Shown piece after piece: positions 53,667 through 62,803 of a DNA stretch of 64,000 bases. Source of the DNA: Clostridium_B lapidicellarium (GTDB taxonomy: Bacteria; Bacillota; Clostridia; Clostridiales; Clostridiaceae); the NCBI RefSeq assembly GCF_041224415.1, contig NZ_JBGFFE010000016.1:7385-71384 (forward strand), in the 5' to 3' direction. A program made the translations under genes and the position numbers. How positions within the stretch are numbered: the stretch's first letter is position 1; every line of letters begins with the position of its first letter. Below the pieces are notes generated by a model. That model had not been told where the DNA came from, did not search any database, and saw nothing but the letters and a program-made list of their open reading frames with translations.

Positions 53667-55106
53667 TCAGGCCGGTACATTCTCCTTATCTTTTCCCACC
53701 AACAAGTTCGAATCTTTCCCTGACTTAGTTACTTCTTCAGGTGAAATATTGAGTTCCCGTGCCAGAATCTGAACTACTCTAGGGCCGCAAAAACCACCCT
53801 GGCATCTTCCCATTCCTGCCCTGGTCCTCTTTTTTACTCCATCTACACTTCTTGCTCCAAGCGGCCTCTTTATAGCATTTACTATTTCACCTTCAGTAAC
53901 AGTTTCACACCTGCATATTATTCTGCCATATTTAGGATCTTCGGCAATGAGCTTTTTTCTCTCCTCATTGGTCATCTCTCTAAATTTAGGTATTCCCTTT
54001 CTTATAGGGTTGAACTCACTGTTTTTCCCGGGCTTTAATTTATCAATTATGATATCCCTGATAACAGCTGCTATGGCGGGTGAACTTGACAGTCCCGGAG
54101 ATTCAATGCCTGCTGCATTTATAAAGTTTTCAGCATCTTCAGCTTCACCAATCACGAAATCACCCGTACCATGAGCCCTCAGTCCTGAAAATGATGTTAT
54201 AACCTGCCTCATAGGCAATTTTTTTACGCTGAGAGATGCTTTGGAAATTATAAAATTCAGACCTTTATCCGTAGTATTCAAATCTTCCTTATCATCTATG
54301 TCCTCCGCATCAGGACCTATTAAAAGATTCCCATCCACTGTAGGGGTGACCAGAACTCCCTTGCCCAATTTAGTGGGCAGTTGAAATATGATCCTGGAAA
54401 CGATATCTCCAACTGATTTGTCAAAAAGACAATATTCACCTTTTCTTGGAATTATATTCAGTTTTTTATCACTTACCATATTATTTATCTCATCTGAAAA
54501 TACCCCTGCTGCATTGACCACAATTTTACTTTCCACATCACCCCTGTCAGTTTTTATCAAGTATCTTCCACTGTTTTTTACTATGGAAGTCACTCTGGTA
54601 TTCAACTTAAACTTCACTCCATTTGTAAATGCATTTTCCGCCAGTGCAATGGTCATCTCATAGGGACAGACTATTCCGCCGGTAGGGGCGTAAAGTGCAG
54701 CTTCCACATTGTCCGACAGGTTAGGTTCCATTTTCTTTACTTTATCCTCATCCAGTATTTCAAGGCCTGGGACGCCATTTTCAATTCCCTGTTTTTTTAA
54801 TTTTTCAAGATTTTCAATCCCGCTCTTTTCAAAACAAACTACCAGCGAACCTATCCTTTTAAAAGGAAAATCCAGCTCCTCGGAAAGTTTATCGAACATC
54901 TTATTTCCTTCGGAATTCAACCTGCCCTTCAAAGTACCCGGTTTGGCATCAAAGCCCGCATGAACTATGGCACTATTTGCTTTACTGGTTCCATTTCCTA
55001 CATCAGGATCTTTTTCTATCACACATACATTAAGTCTATATTTACACAACTCTCTTGCTATGGAATTTCCAATAACTCCAGCCCCAATAATAGTTACATC
55101 AAACAT
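53667..55106 (-). CDS. GlpA-like FAD-dependent dehydrogenase with BFD [2Fe-2S] domain
   Basis: 479 residues. A DAO-type flavoprotein domain (about 1-370; VTIIGAGVIGNSIARELCKY, SKANSAIVHAGFDAKPGTLK, TFSGLRAHG-like SFSGLRAHGTGDFVIGE) is followed by a bacterioferritin-associated-ferredoxin-like [2Fe-2S] domain (about 395-450) with IICRCETV ... GRCQGGFCGPRV cysteines. Same architecture as anaerobic GlpA proteins, although G3P, 2-hydroxyglutarate or another 2-hydroxy acid are possible substrates. AAGGAGG lies 10 nt before the ATG. First gene of the three-gene module. Confidence 0.9.
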   Translation of the reverse strand: MFDVTIIGAGVIGNSIARELCKYRLNVCVIEKDPDVGNGTSKANSAIVHAGFDAKPGTLKGRLNSEGNKMFDKLSEELDFPFKRIGSLVVCFEKSGIENLEKLKKQGIENGVPGLEILDEDKVKKMEPNLSDNVEAALYAPTGGIVCPYEMTIALAENAFTNGVKFKLNTRVTSIVKNSGRYLIKTDRGDVESKIVVNAAGVFSDEINNMVSDKKLNIIPRKGEYCLFDKSVGDIVSRIIFQLPTKLGKGVLVTPTVDGNLLIGPDAEDIDDKEDLNTTDKGLNFIISKASLSVKKLPMRQVITSFSGLRAHGTGDFVIGEAEDAENFINAAGIESPGLSSSPAIAAVIRDIIIDKLKPGKNSEFNPIRKGIPKFREMTNEERKKLIAEDPKYGRIICRCETVTEGEIVNAIKRPLGARSVDGVKKRTRAGMGRCQGGFCGPRVVQILARELNISPEEVTKSGKDSNLLVGKDKENVPA

Positions 55107-55170
55107 AAGACAAATACCTCCTTATAAAATAATTCTTAGATTCAAATCGGATAAATTCAGTCAAAAAGAA

Positions 55171-55222
55171 AAAAAGAGCTAACCTTAAGACACATATGTC
55201 TTAAAATTTGGCTCTCTTTTTA
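55171..55222 (-). terminator. Terminator after the formate/nitrite transporter gene
   Basis: Long stem whose arms are AAAAAGAGCTAACCTTAAGA and the near-complementary TCTTAAAATTTGGCTCTC-type sequence with a few mismatches, around a short CATATG loop, T-rich on the minus-strand 3' side. Confidence 0.85.
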
Positions 55223-55297
55223 CTCTGCCTTTTATTATATATTCTATTATACAGTTTTAGTTTATCATACAAATAACCAACATTCAATATCAATTTT

Positions 55298-56140
55298 TTA
55301 CTTATAGGCTATATTTTTTTCTTTGGGGGATCTGTATTTATATGCCATAAAATAAGACATTGCCACCAATACAACTCCCCCCACTATATTTCCAAGAGTT
55401 ACAGGTATTAAATTGTGTACGACTCCCATTCCATTTATTATCTTATCCTGGGACAGTCCCGAAGCCAGGACAAAGGACGGATTGGACTTTGCAAAGATTC
55501 CCGCCATTAAAAAATACATATTGGCAACACAGTGTTCAAAACCGCAGGTTACAAAAGTCATTATGGGAAACCATATTATCACTATCTTGCTTACTATGTC
55601 CTTGGCTGCAAAAGCTCCCCACACTGCAAGACATACCAAGAAATTGCACATTATTCCACTGCAAAAAGCAGTCCAGAATGGCAGTGAGGCTTTCATAGAA
55701 GCCGCCTTTATGACGGTCCCTCCCAATTTTCCGCTGCTCAATCCAAAGACACCTGCTTCAAATACCAAAAAAGCTATCAGTACCGAACCTACAAAATTAA
55801 ATACATAAACAACTGCCCAATTTTTAAGCATCGGTCCAATATTTATTTCCTTCCCTGCCAAAGGTACCGCCATAAGACAATTCCCCGTAAAGAGTTCAGC
55901 ACCACATATAACCACCAATATAAGTCCCACCGGGAAAACGGCGCCTCCTGCAAATTTTGCAAGTCCAACATTGGTTATACTGTGGGATACAACTGCCGAA
56001 ACAACTCCACCTACTGCAATAAACGCCCCTGCCAGCGTTCCAAGTATGGCTTCCTGCGAAAATCTCAAATTTGCCTTTGTACATCCGGCTCCTATTGCAG
56101 CATCACATATTTCACTGGGTTTTAACATATTGCTTTCCAT
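55298..56140 (-). CDS. Formate/nitrite transporter (FNT/FocA family)
   Basis: 280-residue channel-like membrane protein with six hydrophobic segments and the FNT duplicated half-helix motifs: GGAVFPVGLILVVICGAELFTGNCLM in the first half and WFPIMTFVTCGFEHCVANMYFL in the second (central His in the pore). It is the FocA type, passing formate, or less often nitrite. Formate is a Wood-Ljungdahl intermediate, so position next to the acs cluster is sensible. AGGGGG precedes the ATG. Gene order suggests it is the last gene read from the DUF3786 side. Confidence 0.92.
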   Translation of the reverse strand: MESNMLKPSEICDAAIGAGCTKANLRFSQEAILGTLAGAFIAVGGVVSAVVSHSITNVGLAKFAGGAVFPVGLILVVICGAELFTGNCLMAVPLAGKEINIGPMLKNWAVVYVFNFVGSVLIAFLVFEAGVFGLSSGKLGGTVIKAASMKASLPFWTAFCSGIMCNFLVCLAVWGAFAAKDIVSKIVIIWFPIMTFVTCGFEHCVANMYFLMAGIFAKSNPSFVLASGLSQDKIINGMGVVHNLIPVTLGNIVGGVVLVAMSYFMAYKYRSPKEKNIAYK

Positions 56141-56155
56141 ATAACATTCCCCCTA

Positions 56156-56791
56156 TTACAAAAAAGCCAGTTTAATTACAGACCCAATAGCTACATCCCC
56201 AATTACCGCTAAATCCTCTGCCGTAAAATAAAAAAGCACATTCTTGTTAAAAAGTATTTGAGAAGATGGTGGAAATTCTTCATCACCTTCCCAGATTGCA
56301 AAAATTATATATATATTATTTAAAAATTGGAATTTATAGGCAGCATCACCCATGTTTACCTTCTCCGCTCCCAATTTCTCAAATGCATTTCTGAATTTTT
56401 CAATATCACCGCCAAATTTCCTGGATAAACGTAAAATACACCTCCCGTAGAAATTATTATAATATACATTTCCCCCGTTTATTTCCCTGTAGGTAATATA
56501 TTTATCCGACGGCTTAACACCCCTGCCGTGAATCAAATACCTCAAGATCAAGGTCTTAGGAGGATAGGACTCAATCTCCGTACCGTTTTTACTGTATACA
56601 TCCCCGGAGGGATATTTCACTGTCAGATCCTGTCCCATTAACTTCACGGATATTTCTCCTGCATCTTTATTAAAAGTACACCCTGTATTTTCAGCCATTT
56701 CCCCGGGATCAAAATTCTTAAATAAATTCCTGTAATGATCATAGGGTATTTTATCTTTTCTGTTCTTATCCGCATTAATCCTACTATCCAT
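56156..56791 (-). CDS. DUF3786 domain protein
   Basis: 211-residue protein of the DUF3786 family, function unknown. Seen is the middle block PPKTLILRYLIHGRGVKPSDKYITYREINGGNVYYNNFYGR, then DAAYKFQFLNNIYIIFAIWEGDEEFPPSSQILFN, the regular features of the family. No membrane helix or metal-binding Cys cluster. The family is found mainly in anaerobes with corrinoid/CODH enzymes; here it sits in the acs neighbourhood, 15 nt upstream of the formate channel gene. Confidence 0.85.
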   Translation of the reverse strand: MDSRINADKNRKDKIPYDHYRNLFKNFDPGEMAENTGCTFNKDAGEISVKLMGQDLTVKYPSGDVYSKNGTEIESYPPKTLILRYLIHGRGVKPSDKYITYREINGGNVYYNNFYGRCILRLSRKFGGDIEKFRNAFEKLGAEKVNMGDAAYKFQFLNNIYIIFAIWEGDEEFPPSSQILFNKNVLFYFTAEDLAVIGDVAIGSVIKLAFL

Positions 56792-56818
56792 AAGGTTCCA
56801 CCCCTCTTGATCAATAAT

Positions 56819-56866
56819 TTAGATAAACTTTATTTTGAAAGTATATCCCAAATAAAGTTTATCTAA
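56819..56866. other. Perfect 17-bp intercistronic hairpin between the 76-residue protein and DUF3786 genes
   Basis: TTAGATAAACTTTATTT (56819-56835) and its exact reverse complement (56850-56866) around a 14-nt loop. No T-run follows on the minus strand, so it does not look like a normal terminator. It could stabilise or process the message. Confidence 0.7.
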
Positions 56867-56883
56867 AATTTAAACAGTAAAGT

Positions 56884-57114
56884 CTATAAGTGTTCTCCTG
56901 CTTTCTGCAGCATATCATCAGCCTGCTCCATAAATCTCACTGCTTTTTCAATAAACTGTGAGGTTTCAATCTTGCCCATATCCCTGGATTTACTCACCCA
57001 CTTTGAAAACCCCTCTTCATGGGATTTGTTATGTTCTATCCAGTGGCCCAACAATATTTTCAAAGTTCTTTCCTCTTTTTCACCTTCACCATTTAACGTG
57101 TCCTTTTTATTCAT
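56884..57114 (-). CDS. Small protein of unknown function in the acs cluster
   Basis: About 76 residues, no family recognised by me. It is highly charged and helical: EGEKEERTLKILLGHWIEHNKSHEEGFSKWVSKSRD, then a second helix ETSQFIEKAVRFMEQADDMLQKAGEHL. Two histidines and several Glu in the first helix (HWIEHNKSHEE) could bind a metal, perhaps nickel, given its CooT neighbour; this is a guess. GGAGGAGG lies 6 nt before ATG 57114, a very strong ribosome site. It follows cooT by 28 nt and precedes DUF3786. Confidence 0.75.
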   Translation of the reverse strand: MNKKDTLNGEGEKEERTLKILLGHWIEHNKSHEEGFSKWVSKSRDMGKIETSQFIEKAVRFMEQADDMLQKAGEHL

Positions 57115-57142
57115 TGTAAACCTCCTCCACACCAGATTAAGA

Positions 57143-57337
57143 TTACACAGCCTTCTCTATAACTATCTTATTTTTTAAAAGATCTACCTCTTTCAACATT
57201 CCATCCACCATTTTCTCTTCTCCCAGGATATCTGTCAGAAACAGCCTGCCGCCTTCCTCGGGAATTATATTCACTACATAATCCATAACCTTACTCTCGC
57301 CCTCAGGTGTTACTAAATACGCCGTGGATTCACACAT
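57143..57337 (-). CDS. cooT: CooT-family nickel-binding protein
   Basis: 64-residue homologue of CooT, a small nickel-binding protein that helps insert nickel into carbon monoxide dehydrogenase. The short beta-barrel pattern is clear: MCESTAYLVTPEGESKVMDYVVNIIPEEGGRLFLTDILGEEK. Choosing ATG 57337 gives Met-Cys2, and Cys2 contributes to nickel binding in the characterised protein; ATG 57340 is the alternative. GGGAGG lies upstream. A weak promoter (TTAACA-17-TATATG at 57364-57392) may lie just before it. Its place beside acsB, also a nickel enzyme, supports the role. Confidence 0.87.
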   Translation of the reverse strand: MCESTAYLVTPEGESKVMDYVVNIIPEEGGRLFLTDILGEEKMVDGMLKEVDLLKNKIVIEKAV

Positions 57338-57407
57338 CATCAATTACCTCCCTTTTAACTTGACATATAAATTTCATTAAATTTTTTGTTAAGCTAAGTA
57401 TACTCTT

Positions 57408-59342
57408 CTAAACAGACTTATTAAAGCATTTTTTAACAGTAGGAAATTTATCTATATCCGTATGAGGTAAAAAACAGGCAGATACAAATTCATCCATGTA
57501 TTTCGGTTCAACGCTGAGTTCCACATAGGTCATACTATTTGCTATCTGCTCTAGTTTATGTCTTGCATCTTCACTCATAAGGGTCAAATAGCACCCCATA
57601 AGGGAACTATTTCCAATATAATGGATTTTACTCTGGTCTATATCCGGAAGCATTCCTATTTTTACAGCATTATCTATATTCAAACTATTTCCTATGCCGC
57701 CTGCTATATATATCCTGTCAATATCGGTAAAATCCATAGACAGATTATTCAAAAGTGTAGTAATTCCAGAATATATAGCTGCTTTTGCCCTTATGAAGCT
57801 ATCTATATCCACTTCCGTTATGCCAATATTCCGTTCCAAGTTATATTGATCTTTAAATGCCAGGATATATTCCCCAATTCCATGCTCGTCAAACCTAATT
57901 CTATTGGTATCCAAACCCTTTACTATTTTCCCCTTCCTGTCTATGATTCCGGCAAACATCATTTCACATATGAGATCTATGATACCAGATCCGCATATCC
58001 CCAAAGGTTTCTCGTTCCCGATAACACCCAAAGTAGGCTCATAGTTCCCGTCAATGCTCACTTTTTCAACAGCGCCGCCGGATGCTCTCATGCCGCAGCT
58101 TATCTCTCCACCTTCAAAAGCAGGTCCGGCAGAGCAGGCACAAGTCATAAGATATTCACTGTTTCCAAATACTATCTCTCCATTGGTACCCAAATCTATA
58201 AAGAGTACATTTTCCTCACTATTCCACATCCCCGAAGACAGTACTCCCGAGGATATATCACCGCCTACATAACTTGCCACACAAGGTACCAGGTATATAA
58301 ATGTTTCCGGGTTGACTTCTATATCAAGTTCTGAAGCTTTTATAAAGGGTGTTTTCACAAAAGCAGGTATATAGGGTTCCATTCTTAAAAAATTCGGATA
58401 CACTCCCAGGAAAAGGTGGGACATAGTAGTGTTGCCTGCCGCAACAAACGACACTACCTGATCCCTTGATATTCCAGAATCCCTATACATTTTATCGAGC
58501 AGAGGGTTTATGGTTTCCTGTATTACGGCATAATTCAGTTCTTGAAGGCCGCTGCCTTTGGTAGAGTATATTATCCTGTTTATGACATCCGCACCATACT
58601 TTATCTGGGCATTTCCCGAAGAAGCCCTTGCCATCAATTCACCGTTGTACAAATTCACCAAGCAGGCCGCTACGGAAGTTGTTCCTATATCCACTGCAGC
58701 TCCATAAAGTTCCCTGGTTTTATCTCCCTCTTCTACATTGATGATTGTAGTCTTTTCATTTCCCCTGGGTATATGGGTTATGGTAATTTTAAAATTTGCT
58801 TTTCTTAAGAGTTTAGGTATTTTTCTCAATATGGGAAGCCTGCAAAATACACTGCTGTAGTTCAGCTGCTTTCTTATATGTCTTTTCAGCCTTTCAAAAT
58901 CAGATATATTATCATCCAAGGTGGGCGGATCCATTTCCAGATACTCTTTTTTTACATATGTGCCAAATTTCATTCCGCTCTCCAGCATGCGCTTTTTGGA
59001 ACTCTGAAATATGTCTTTTTCCCTATTTCCGGAAAAATCTTCTATTTTCATCCCATGCATTGAAGATGACTCAGTTTCAGGTACTTCTACAGTTGAATCA
59101 GCTTCGATAATACTTTGGCAGGCAAGAATATATCCGTCTTTTTCCTCTTCTTCAGTAATATATCTGCTGTTTTTTGAAACTATATTTCCATTGATTTTCT
59201 TAACCTTGCATTTTCCACAAGCCCCGCTCCCGTTACAAGGAGTGTCCATGAATATACCAGCTTTTCTCACAGCTTCCAGAAGGTTTTCCCCCTTTGGAAC
59301 TTCTATTTCCCTGTTATAGGGAATAAATTTTATCTTCACCAT
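57408..59342 (-). CDS. acsV: Corrinoid protein reductive activator (AcsV/RACo type)
   Basis: About 644 residues. It uses ATP to re-reduce inactive Co(II) corrinoid on the corrinoid iron-sulfur protein so that it can accept a methyl group. N-terminal [2Fe-2S] domain with Cys36-x5-Cys42-x2-Cys45 and Cys75, a linker, then the ASKHA ATPase domain with DIGTTSVAACLVNL, FIDLGTNGEIVFGN and IYIAGGIGNSLN. GGGAGG precedes ATG 59342; a GTG next to it would also work. Located downstream of acsB and gcvH, the usual position in acetogens. Confidence 0.92.
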   Translation of the reverse strand: MVKIKFIPYNREIEVPKGENLLEAVRKAGIFMDTPCNGSGACGKCKVKKINGNIVSKNSRYITEEEEKDGYILACQSIIEADSTVEVPETESSSMHGMKIEDFSGNREKDIFQSSKKRMLESGMKFGTYVKKEYLEMDPPTLDDNISDFERLKRHIRKQLNYSSVFCRLPILRKIPKLLRKANFKITITHIPRGNEKTTIINVEEGDKTRELYGAAVDIGTTSVAACLVNLYNGELMARASSGNAQIKYGADVINRIIYSTKGSGLQELNYAVIQETINPLLDKMYRDSGISRDQVVSFVAAGNTTMSHLFLGVYPNFLRMEPYIPAFVKTPFIKASELDIEVNPETFIYLVPCVASYVGGDISSGVLSSGMWNSEENVLFIDLGTNGEIVFGNSEYLMTCACSAGPAFEGGEISCGMRASGGAVEKVSIDGNYEPTLGVIGNEKPLGICGSGIIDLICEMMFAGIIDRKGKIVKGLDTNRIRFDEHGIGEYILAFKDQYNLERNIGITEVDIDSFIRAKAAIYSGITTLLNNLSMDFTDIDRIYIAGGIGNSLNIDNAVKIGMLPDIDQSKIHYIGNSSLMGCYLTLMSEDARHKLEQIANSMTYVELSVEPKYMDEFVSACFLPHTDIDKFPTVKKCFNKSV

Positions 59343-59379
59343 GTTTTGCAATACCTCCCTTAATAAAAGCAGCAAATTA

Positions 59380-59754
59380 TTAATCTAATTTTGATTCATA
59401 TGCAGAGGAGCTAAGCAGATCTTCAATTTCACTTTTATCCTCTATCTTTATTTTTATTATCCATGCCCCGTAAGGATCTTCATTTATATATTCAGGTTCA
59501 TCGTCTAACTTTTCGTTGATTTCAACCACCTTGCCGGACAGCGGAGATATCGTATCCGATGCATTTTTAGATGATTCAACCACTCCAAAAGAACTTCCCT
59601 TTGTAACTTCATCCCCTATCTCCGGCATTTCCACAAACAATATTTCACCCAGCTGATCCTGGGCAAAATCACTTATACCTATAAGCGCCGTATCATCTTC
59701 TACTTTTGCCCAGGTATGATCCTCACTGTAATACAGCTCTTTCGGAAAATTCAT
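59380..59754 (-). CDS. gcvH: Glycine cleavage system H-like protein
   Basis: Lipoylated carrier, about 124 residues. The lipoyl-lysine site is the ESSKNASD motif, Lys63, and the FPKELYYSEDHTWAKVEDDTALIGISDFAQDQLG N-terminus is typical GcvH. No P- or T-protein genes are nearby. In acetogens a gcvH copy sits inside the acs cluster, and its role there is not settled; a glycine-synthase link is one option. AGAGGTGG lies 5 nt before ATG 59754. Between acsB and acsV genes. Confidence 0.95.
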   Translation of the reverse strand: MNFPKELYYSEDHTWAKVEDDTALIGISDFAQDQLGEILFVEMPEIGDEVTKGSSFGVVESSKNASDTISPLSGKVVEINEKLDDEPEYINEDPYGAWIIKIKIEDKSEIEDLLSSSAYESKLD

Positions 59755-59802
59755 AAATACCACCTCTTTCTCCAATATATTTTACTATCCATGTTATAAA
59801 AA

Positions 59803-61929
59803 TTACATTATAGGATCCATAGTAAGTGCAGGATGCTCCTTCTCTTCCAGGAATTTTAAAACATCATCAGATTCAACAGCTATGGTTTCATCACATATTC
59901 TATCTGCAAAATTATCTATATCATACAATTCCTTGGCCGTTTTATTCAGCTTTTCCGTTACAAAATCCTTCAATTCTTTCGGCATCCAAACTATTCTGGC
60001 AATTCCTCCTTCAGCTTTCATAAATTTCTTTGAAGATATGAAAGTCCTTCCATGTCCCATAAAGCCTGGAGTCTGAACTCCACCACCCGTCATGGAGGCC
60101 AGTTCACCAAAAGTCATTCCAAGAGGTGTCATTGCGGCATATTCCCTATTTACTATCACAACACCATTGGCCTCCGGCATTATACCCGTAATACATTCAA
60201 AACATCCGCAGGAAGTCATAGGATCCTGTAAAATACTATATAATGTAACATTATTTACAGCACCTTGAGATATTTTTGAAACAGTTTCATTTACTTTTTC
60301 CCAGACACCTGCATTCTCGTCAATCAAACCCTCTTTAGGTACTGCCTGGCAGGGTCCTGTCGGGTTCAATTCAAGGGTGGCCTTGGCATCCAGCCAGGAA
60401 ACTGCACCACAGAGTCCGAGCCTTTCCGGTGTAATTATGCAAACATGGGCAGGTGCAAAGGACTGGCACAAATTACAGGAATAGAAAGTATCAACTTTTT
60501 CATCCACCAAAGACTCAAGTCTTGCATCTCTCTCGGCATACCTCGGCATAGCATATTCTTTCTTCAATTTGGAAATTTTAGCGGTATCTGTAAATATAGT
60601 GACTTCACATTTATCAACAACAGAACCAAACTCATCCAGCATCTTGGCATATATCACTTCACCAAAATGCTTCAATCTGAATCCTTTTTCGTAGGCTTCC
60701 TTGCCTATCCTCACCCAGGTCAGATTTCTCTGTCCCACATGCATTACTCCTTCTATATAATTCAAGAAATAATGAATTCTTCTTTCAAGAACCGGTTCAA
60801 AGTCTTTTTGCATATTGGCTCCCCCTACTTTTACAAGCATCCCAAGGGGCATCCTTCCGGGTACTTTATCTATAGTATCTATATCAGGACCTATGAGCTC
60901 TATCTTATGATCCTCAATTTTTCCCGGATCCACATTCATTACCAATTCCCAGGATTCAGTTTTGCCTCCTCCAAATTCCGCAAACATGTCATTCTTTCTT
61001 ATTCTCTCACCTTCAAAAGCTGCAGCAAAAGCAACCGGGATTGGTATTTCAGTTACCTTTATCTTTATTTTTCTAGCTTCCAAAGAGGTCTTTACAAATT
61101 TATCATAATCTTTTTGAGTCAGCAAAAGTGTAGGAACTTCAGGTACATCCTGATCGGTAATTACAGGAAATCCAAGTGCTATGGCCCCTGCTCCCGCAGA
61201 AATCACAAGTTCGCTCAAGGGTCCGAAAGCATTTACAAAAGCAGGTACTCTCTCCGCAGTATACTGCAGCATCTCCTTAAGTGCCCCACCTTTAATCCCT
61301 CCAAATATGAGTCCAGTTCTTATAGCTACAGTTACAACATGTATTACAGCAGTAACGTCATAGCCAAGGGGAATGACTCTAAGATCAAGTCCCATCTTAA
61401 CTTTTCCCTCTACAGCCTGATCTATTACCTTCCCTACCAAAAATGTAAGCAGTCCTTTCGATTGATAGTCCTTTATGATCTTGGATGCAGTATCCACATC
61501 CGGACATTCTCCGAGTACAACTGCAACTCCGGGTATGTCTCCTGTAACAAGCGGTACTCCGAGAGATCGTATAATTGGATCCGAGATAAATCCAACACAG
61601 GGTTCAGTATAAGGGGTATCGGACAATGTGTATTTTACAGCTTCTATTATTTCTGCAGCTACAGCTGTCGCAAGTCCTGAATTTAGAGCCTTATCAAGGG
61701 TTTCTTCTTCTACTATGAGGCTTTTAACTATGTCAAGAGCTCCTTCTAATTCCCCTAAATTTGTTATCTTTTTCCCTGTGGCCGCAAAAATCACCGGAAG
61801 CGAATATGCAGTATCCGGGAAAGCTACCTTACAATCTCTGCCCTTTTCATCCACAGCTTTTTTAACCATGTCCTCAGCTGCTGCCAAAGCCTGTTTTGAA
61901 CCAGTGAATATAGTTTGAAATAAATTCAT
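59803..61929 (-). CDS. acsB: CO dehydrogenase/acetyl-CoA synthase, acetyl-CoA synthase subunit
   Basis: Joins CO, the methyl group from the corrinoid protein and CoA into acetyl-CoA at the nickel-iron A-cluster. 708 residues. A-cluster cysteines are C485, C488, C497 and C507 for the [4Fe4S] part, and C574 and C576 around the distal nickel (CGCFEC). The spacing 3-9-10-67-2 is the same as in the Moorella enzyme (C506, C509, C518, C528, C595, C597). N-terminal domain near residues 1-310, then the middle domain. GGAGG precedes ATG 61929. The CODH subunit AcsA is not within the window. Confidence 0.98.
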   Translation of the reverse strand: MNLFQTIFTGSKQALAAAEDMVKKAVDEKGRDCKVAFPDTAYSLPVIFAATGKKITNLGELEGALDIVKSLIVEEETLDKALNSGLATAVAAEIIEAVKYTLSDTPYTEPCVGFISDPIIRSLGVPLVTGDIPGVAVVLGECPDVDTASKIIKDYQSKGLLTFLVGKVIDQAVEGKVKMGLDLRVIPLGYDVTAVIHVVTVAIRTGLIFGGIKGGALKEMLQYTAERVPAFVNAFGPLSELVISAGAGAIALGFPVITDQDVPEVPTLLLTQKDYDKFVKTSLEARKIKIKVTEIPIPVAFAAAFEGERIRKNDMFAEFGGGKTESWELVMNVDPGKIEDHKIELIGPDIDTIDKVPGRMPLGMLVKVGGANMQKDFEPVLERRIHYFLNYIEGVMHVGQRNLTWVRIGKEAYEKGFRLKHFGEVIYAKMLDEFGSVVDKCEVTIFTDTAKISKLKKEYAMPRYAERDARLESLVDEKVDTFYSCNLCQSFAPAHVCIITPERLGLCGAVSWLDAKATLELNPTGPCQAVPKEGLIDENAGVWEKVNETVSKISQGAVNNVTLYSILQDPMTSCGCFECITGIMPEANGVVIVNREYAAMTPLGMTFGELASMTGGGVQTPGFMGHGRTFISSKKFMKAEGGIARIVWMPKELKDFVTEKLNKTAKELYDIDNFADRICDETIAVESDDVLKFLEEKEHPALTMDPIM

Positions 61930-61963
61930 TTTTAGCTCCTCCTATTTTTTTAATATTAAAAGA

Positions 61964-62749
61964 TTATAGTTCCAGGTAGGAATCTGCATATAATACAGCC
62001 CCATTTATAACATCACAGGTTTTTATAGTCTCCATCAATCTCTTGTCACAAGGATTCATTATGGCAGAGGTAAGTCCGCTCTGTATTGCCATAGCTGCAT
62101 AGGTTGAATCTATTATAGGCCTTATTTCCTTTGGTGCTCCATTGGACACATTGCTGAGCCCGCAGCAAGTTCTGAGTCCCATCTCGTTTATCAATTTAAT
62201 GGCTTCCAATACTTCCTTCTGCTTATCCTGCATGCCCTTTATCACTAAAAACAACGGATCAAATAATAAATCAGTAGGCTCCATCCCCAGTTCCATAGCT
62301 TTTTCAAGCATTTCCGTACAATACGCTATTCTCTCATCATTATCCTTTGTAATTCCCTCTTTTGCACACAGTGCTATGCACATAGCGCCATATTTTGCGG
62401 CTAAATCTATATTCCCAATTCTCTCACCTGCATCTGCAGAGTTTATTATGGGCTTCCCCTTTTCCCTGTTATATACTTTAAGTCCTGCTTCAATTGCCTT
62501 TTTGTTCGTAGTATCAAGTGCCAGCGGAACATTATCAAATTCACTTTGAAGTGCTTTAACGGCCCACTGCATTATTTCCTCTCCGTCTTTTCCTGCAGGT
62601 CCTATGTTTAAGTCAAGGTAATCAGCTCCTGCATCCAGTTGTTCTTTAGCCCTTTTGAATATGGGCTCGGTATTTCTTTCTTCAATAGCTTTCCTGATTG
62701 TCGGAGATATACAGTGAATTCTTTCACCTATGATCATAAATTTGTCCAT
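61964..62749 (-). CDS. acsE: 5-methyltetrahydrofolate:corrinoid/iron-sulfur protein methyltransferase
   Basis: Moves the methyl group from CH3-H4folate to the corrinoid protein. 261 residues, TIM-barrel of the pterin-binding family. MIIGERI near the start, DYLDLNIGPAG, LDTTNKKAIEAGL, PIINSADAG, and CCGLSNVSNG with the conserved Asn. GGGGG lies about 10 nt before ATG 62749; the second Met (MIIGER) is a possible later start. It lies between acsC and acsB in transcription order, with a hairpin in the acsC-acsE gap. Confidence 0.96.
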   Translation of the reverse strand: MDKFMIIGERIHCISPTIRKAIEERNTEPIFKRAKEQLDAGADYLDLNIGPAGKDGEEIMQWAVKALQSEFDNVPLALDTTNKKAIEAGLKVYNREKGKPIINSADAGERIGNIDLAAKYGAMCIALCAKEGITKDNDERIAYCTEMLEKAMELGMEPTDLLFDPLFLVIKGMQDKQKEVLEAIKLINEMGLRTCCGLSNVSNGAPKEIRPIIDSTYAAMAIQSGLTSAIMNPCDKRLMETIKTCDVINGAVLYADSYLEL

Positions 62750-62803
62750 TATTATACGACCCCCTATTTTTTAGTATTTTCACATTCTCTTTTCATATAT
62801 TTT

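Noticed and set aside
60445..61680. 411-codon plus-strand frame opposite acsB
   Set aside because: Long only because the acsB codon pattern leaves the opposite frame open; the peptide is rich in Ser, Tyr, Phe and Lys like other antisense shadows and has no ribosome site.
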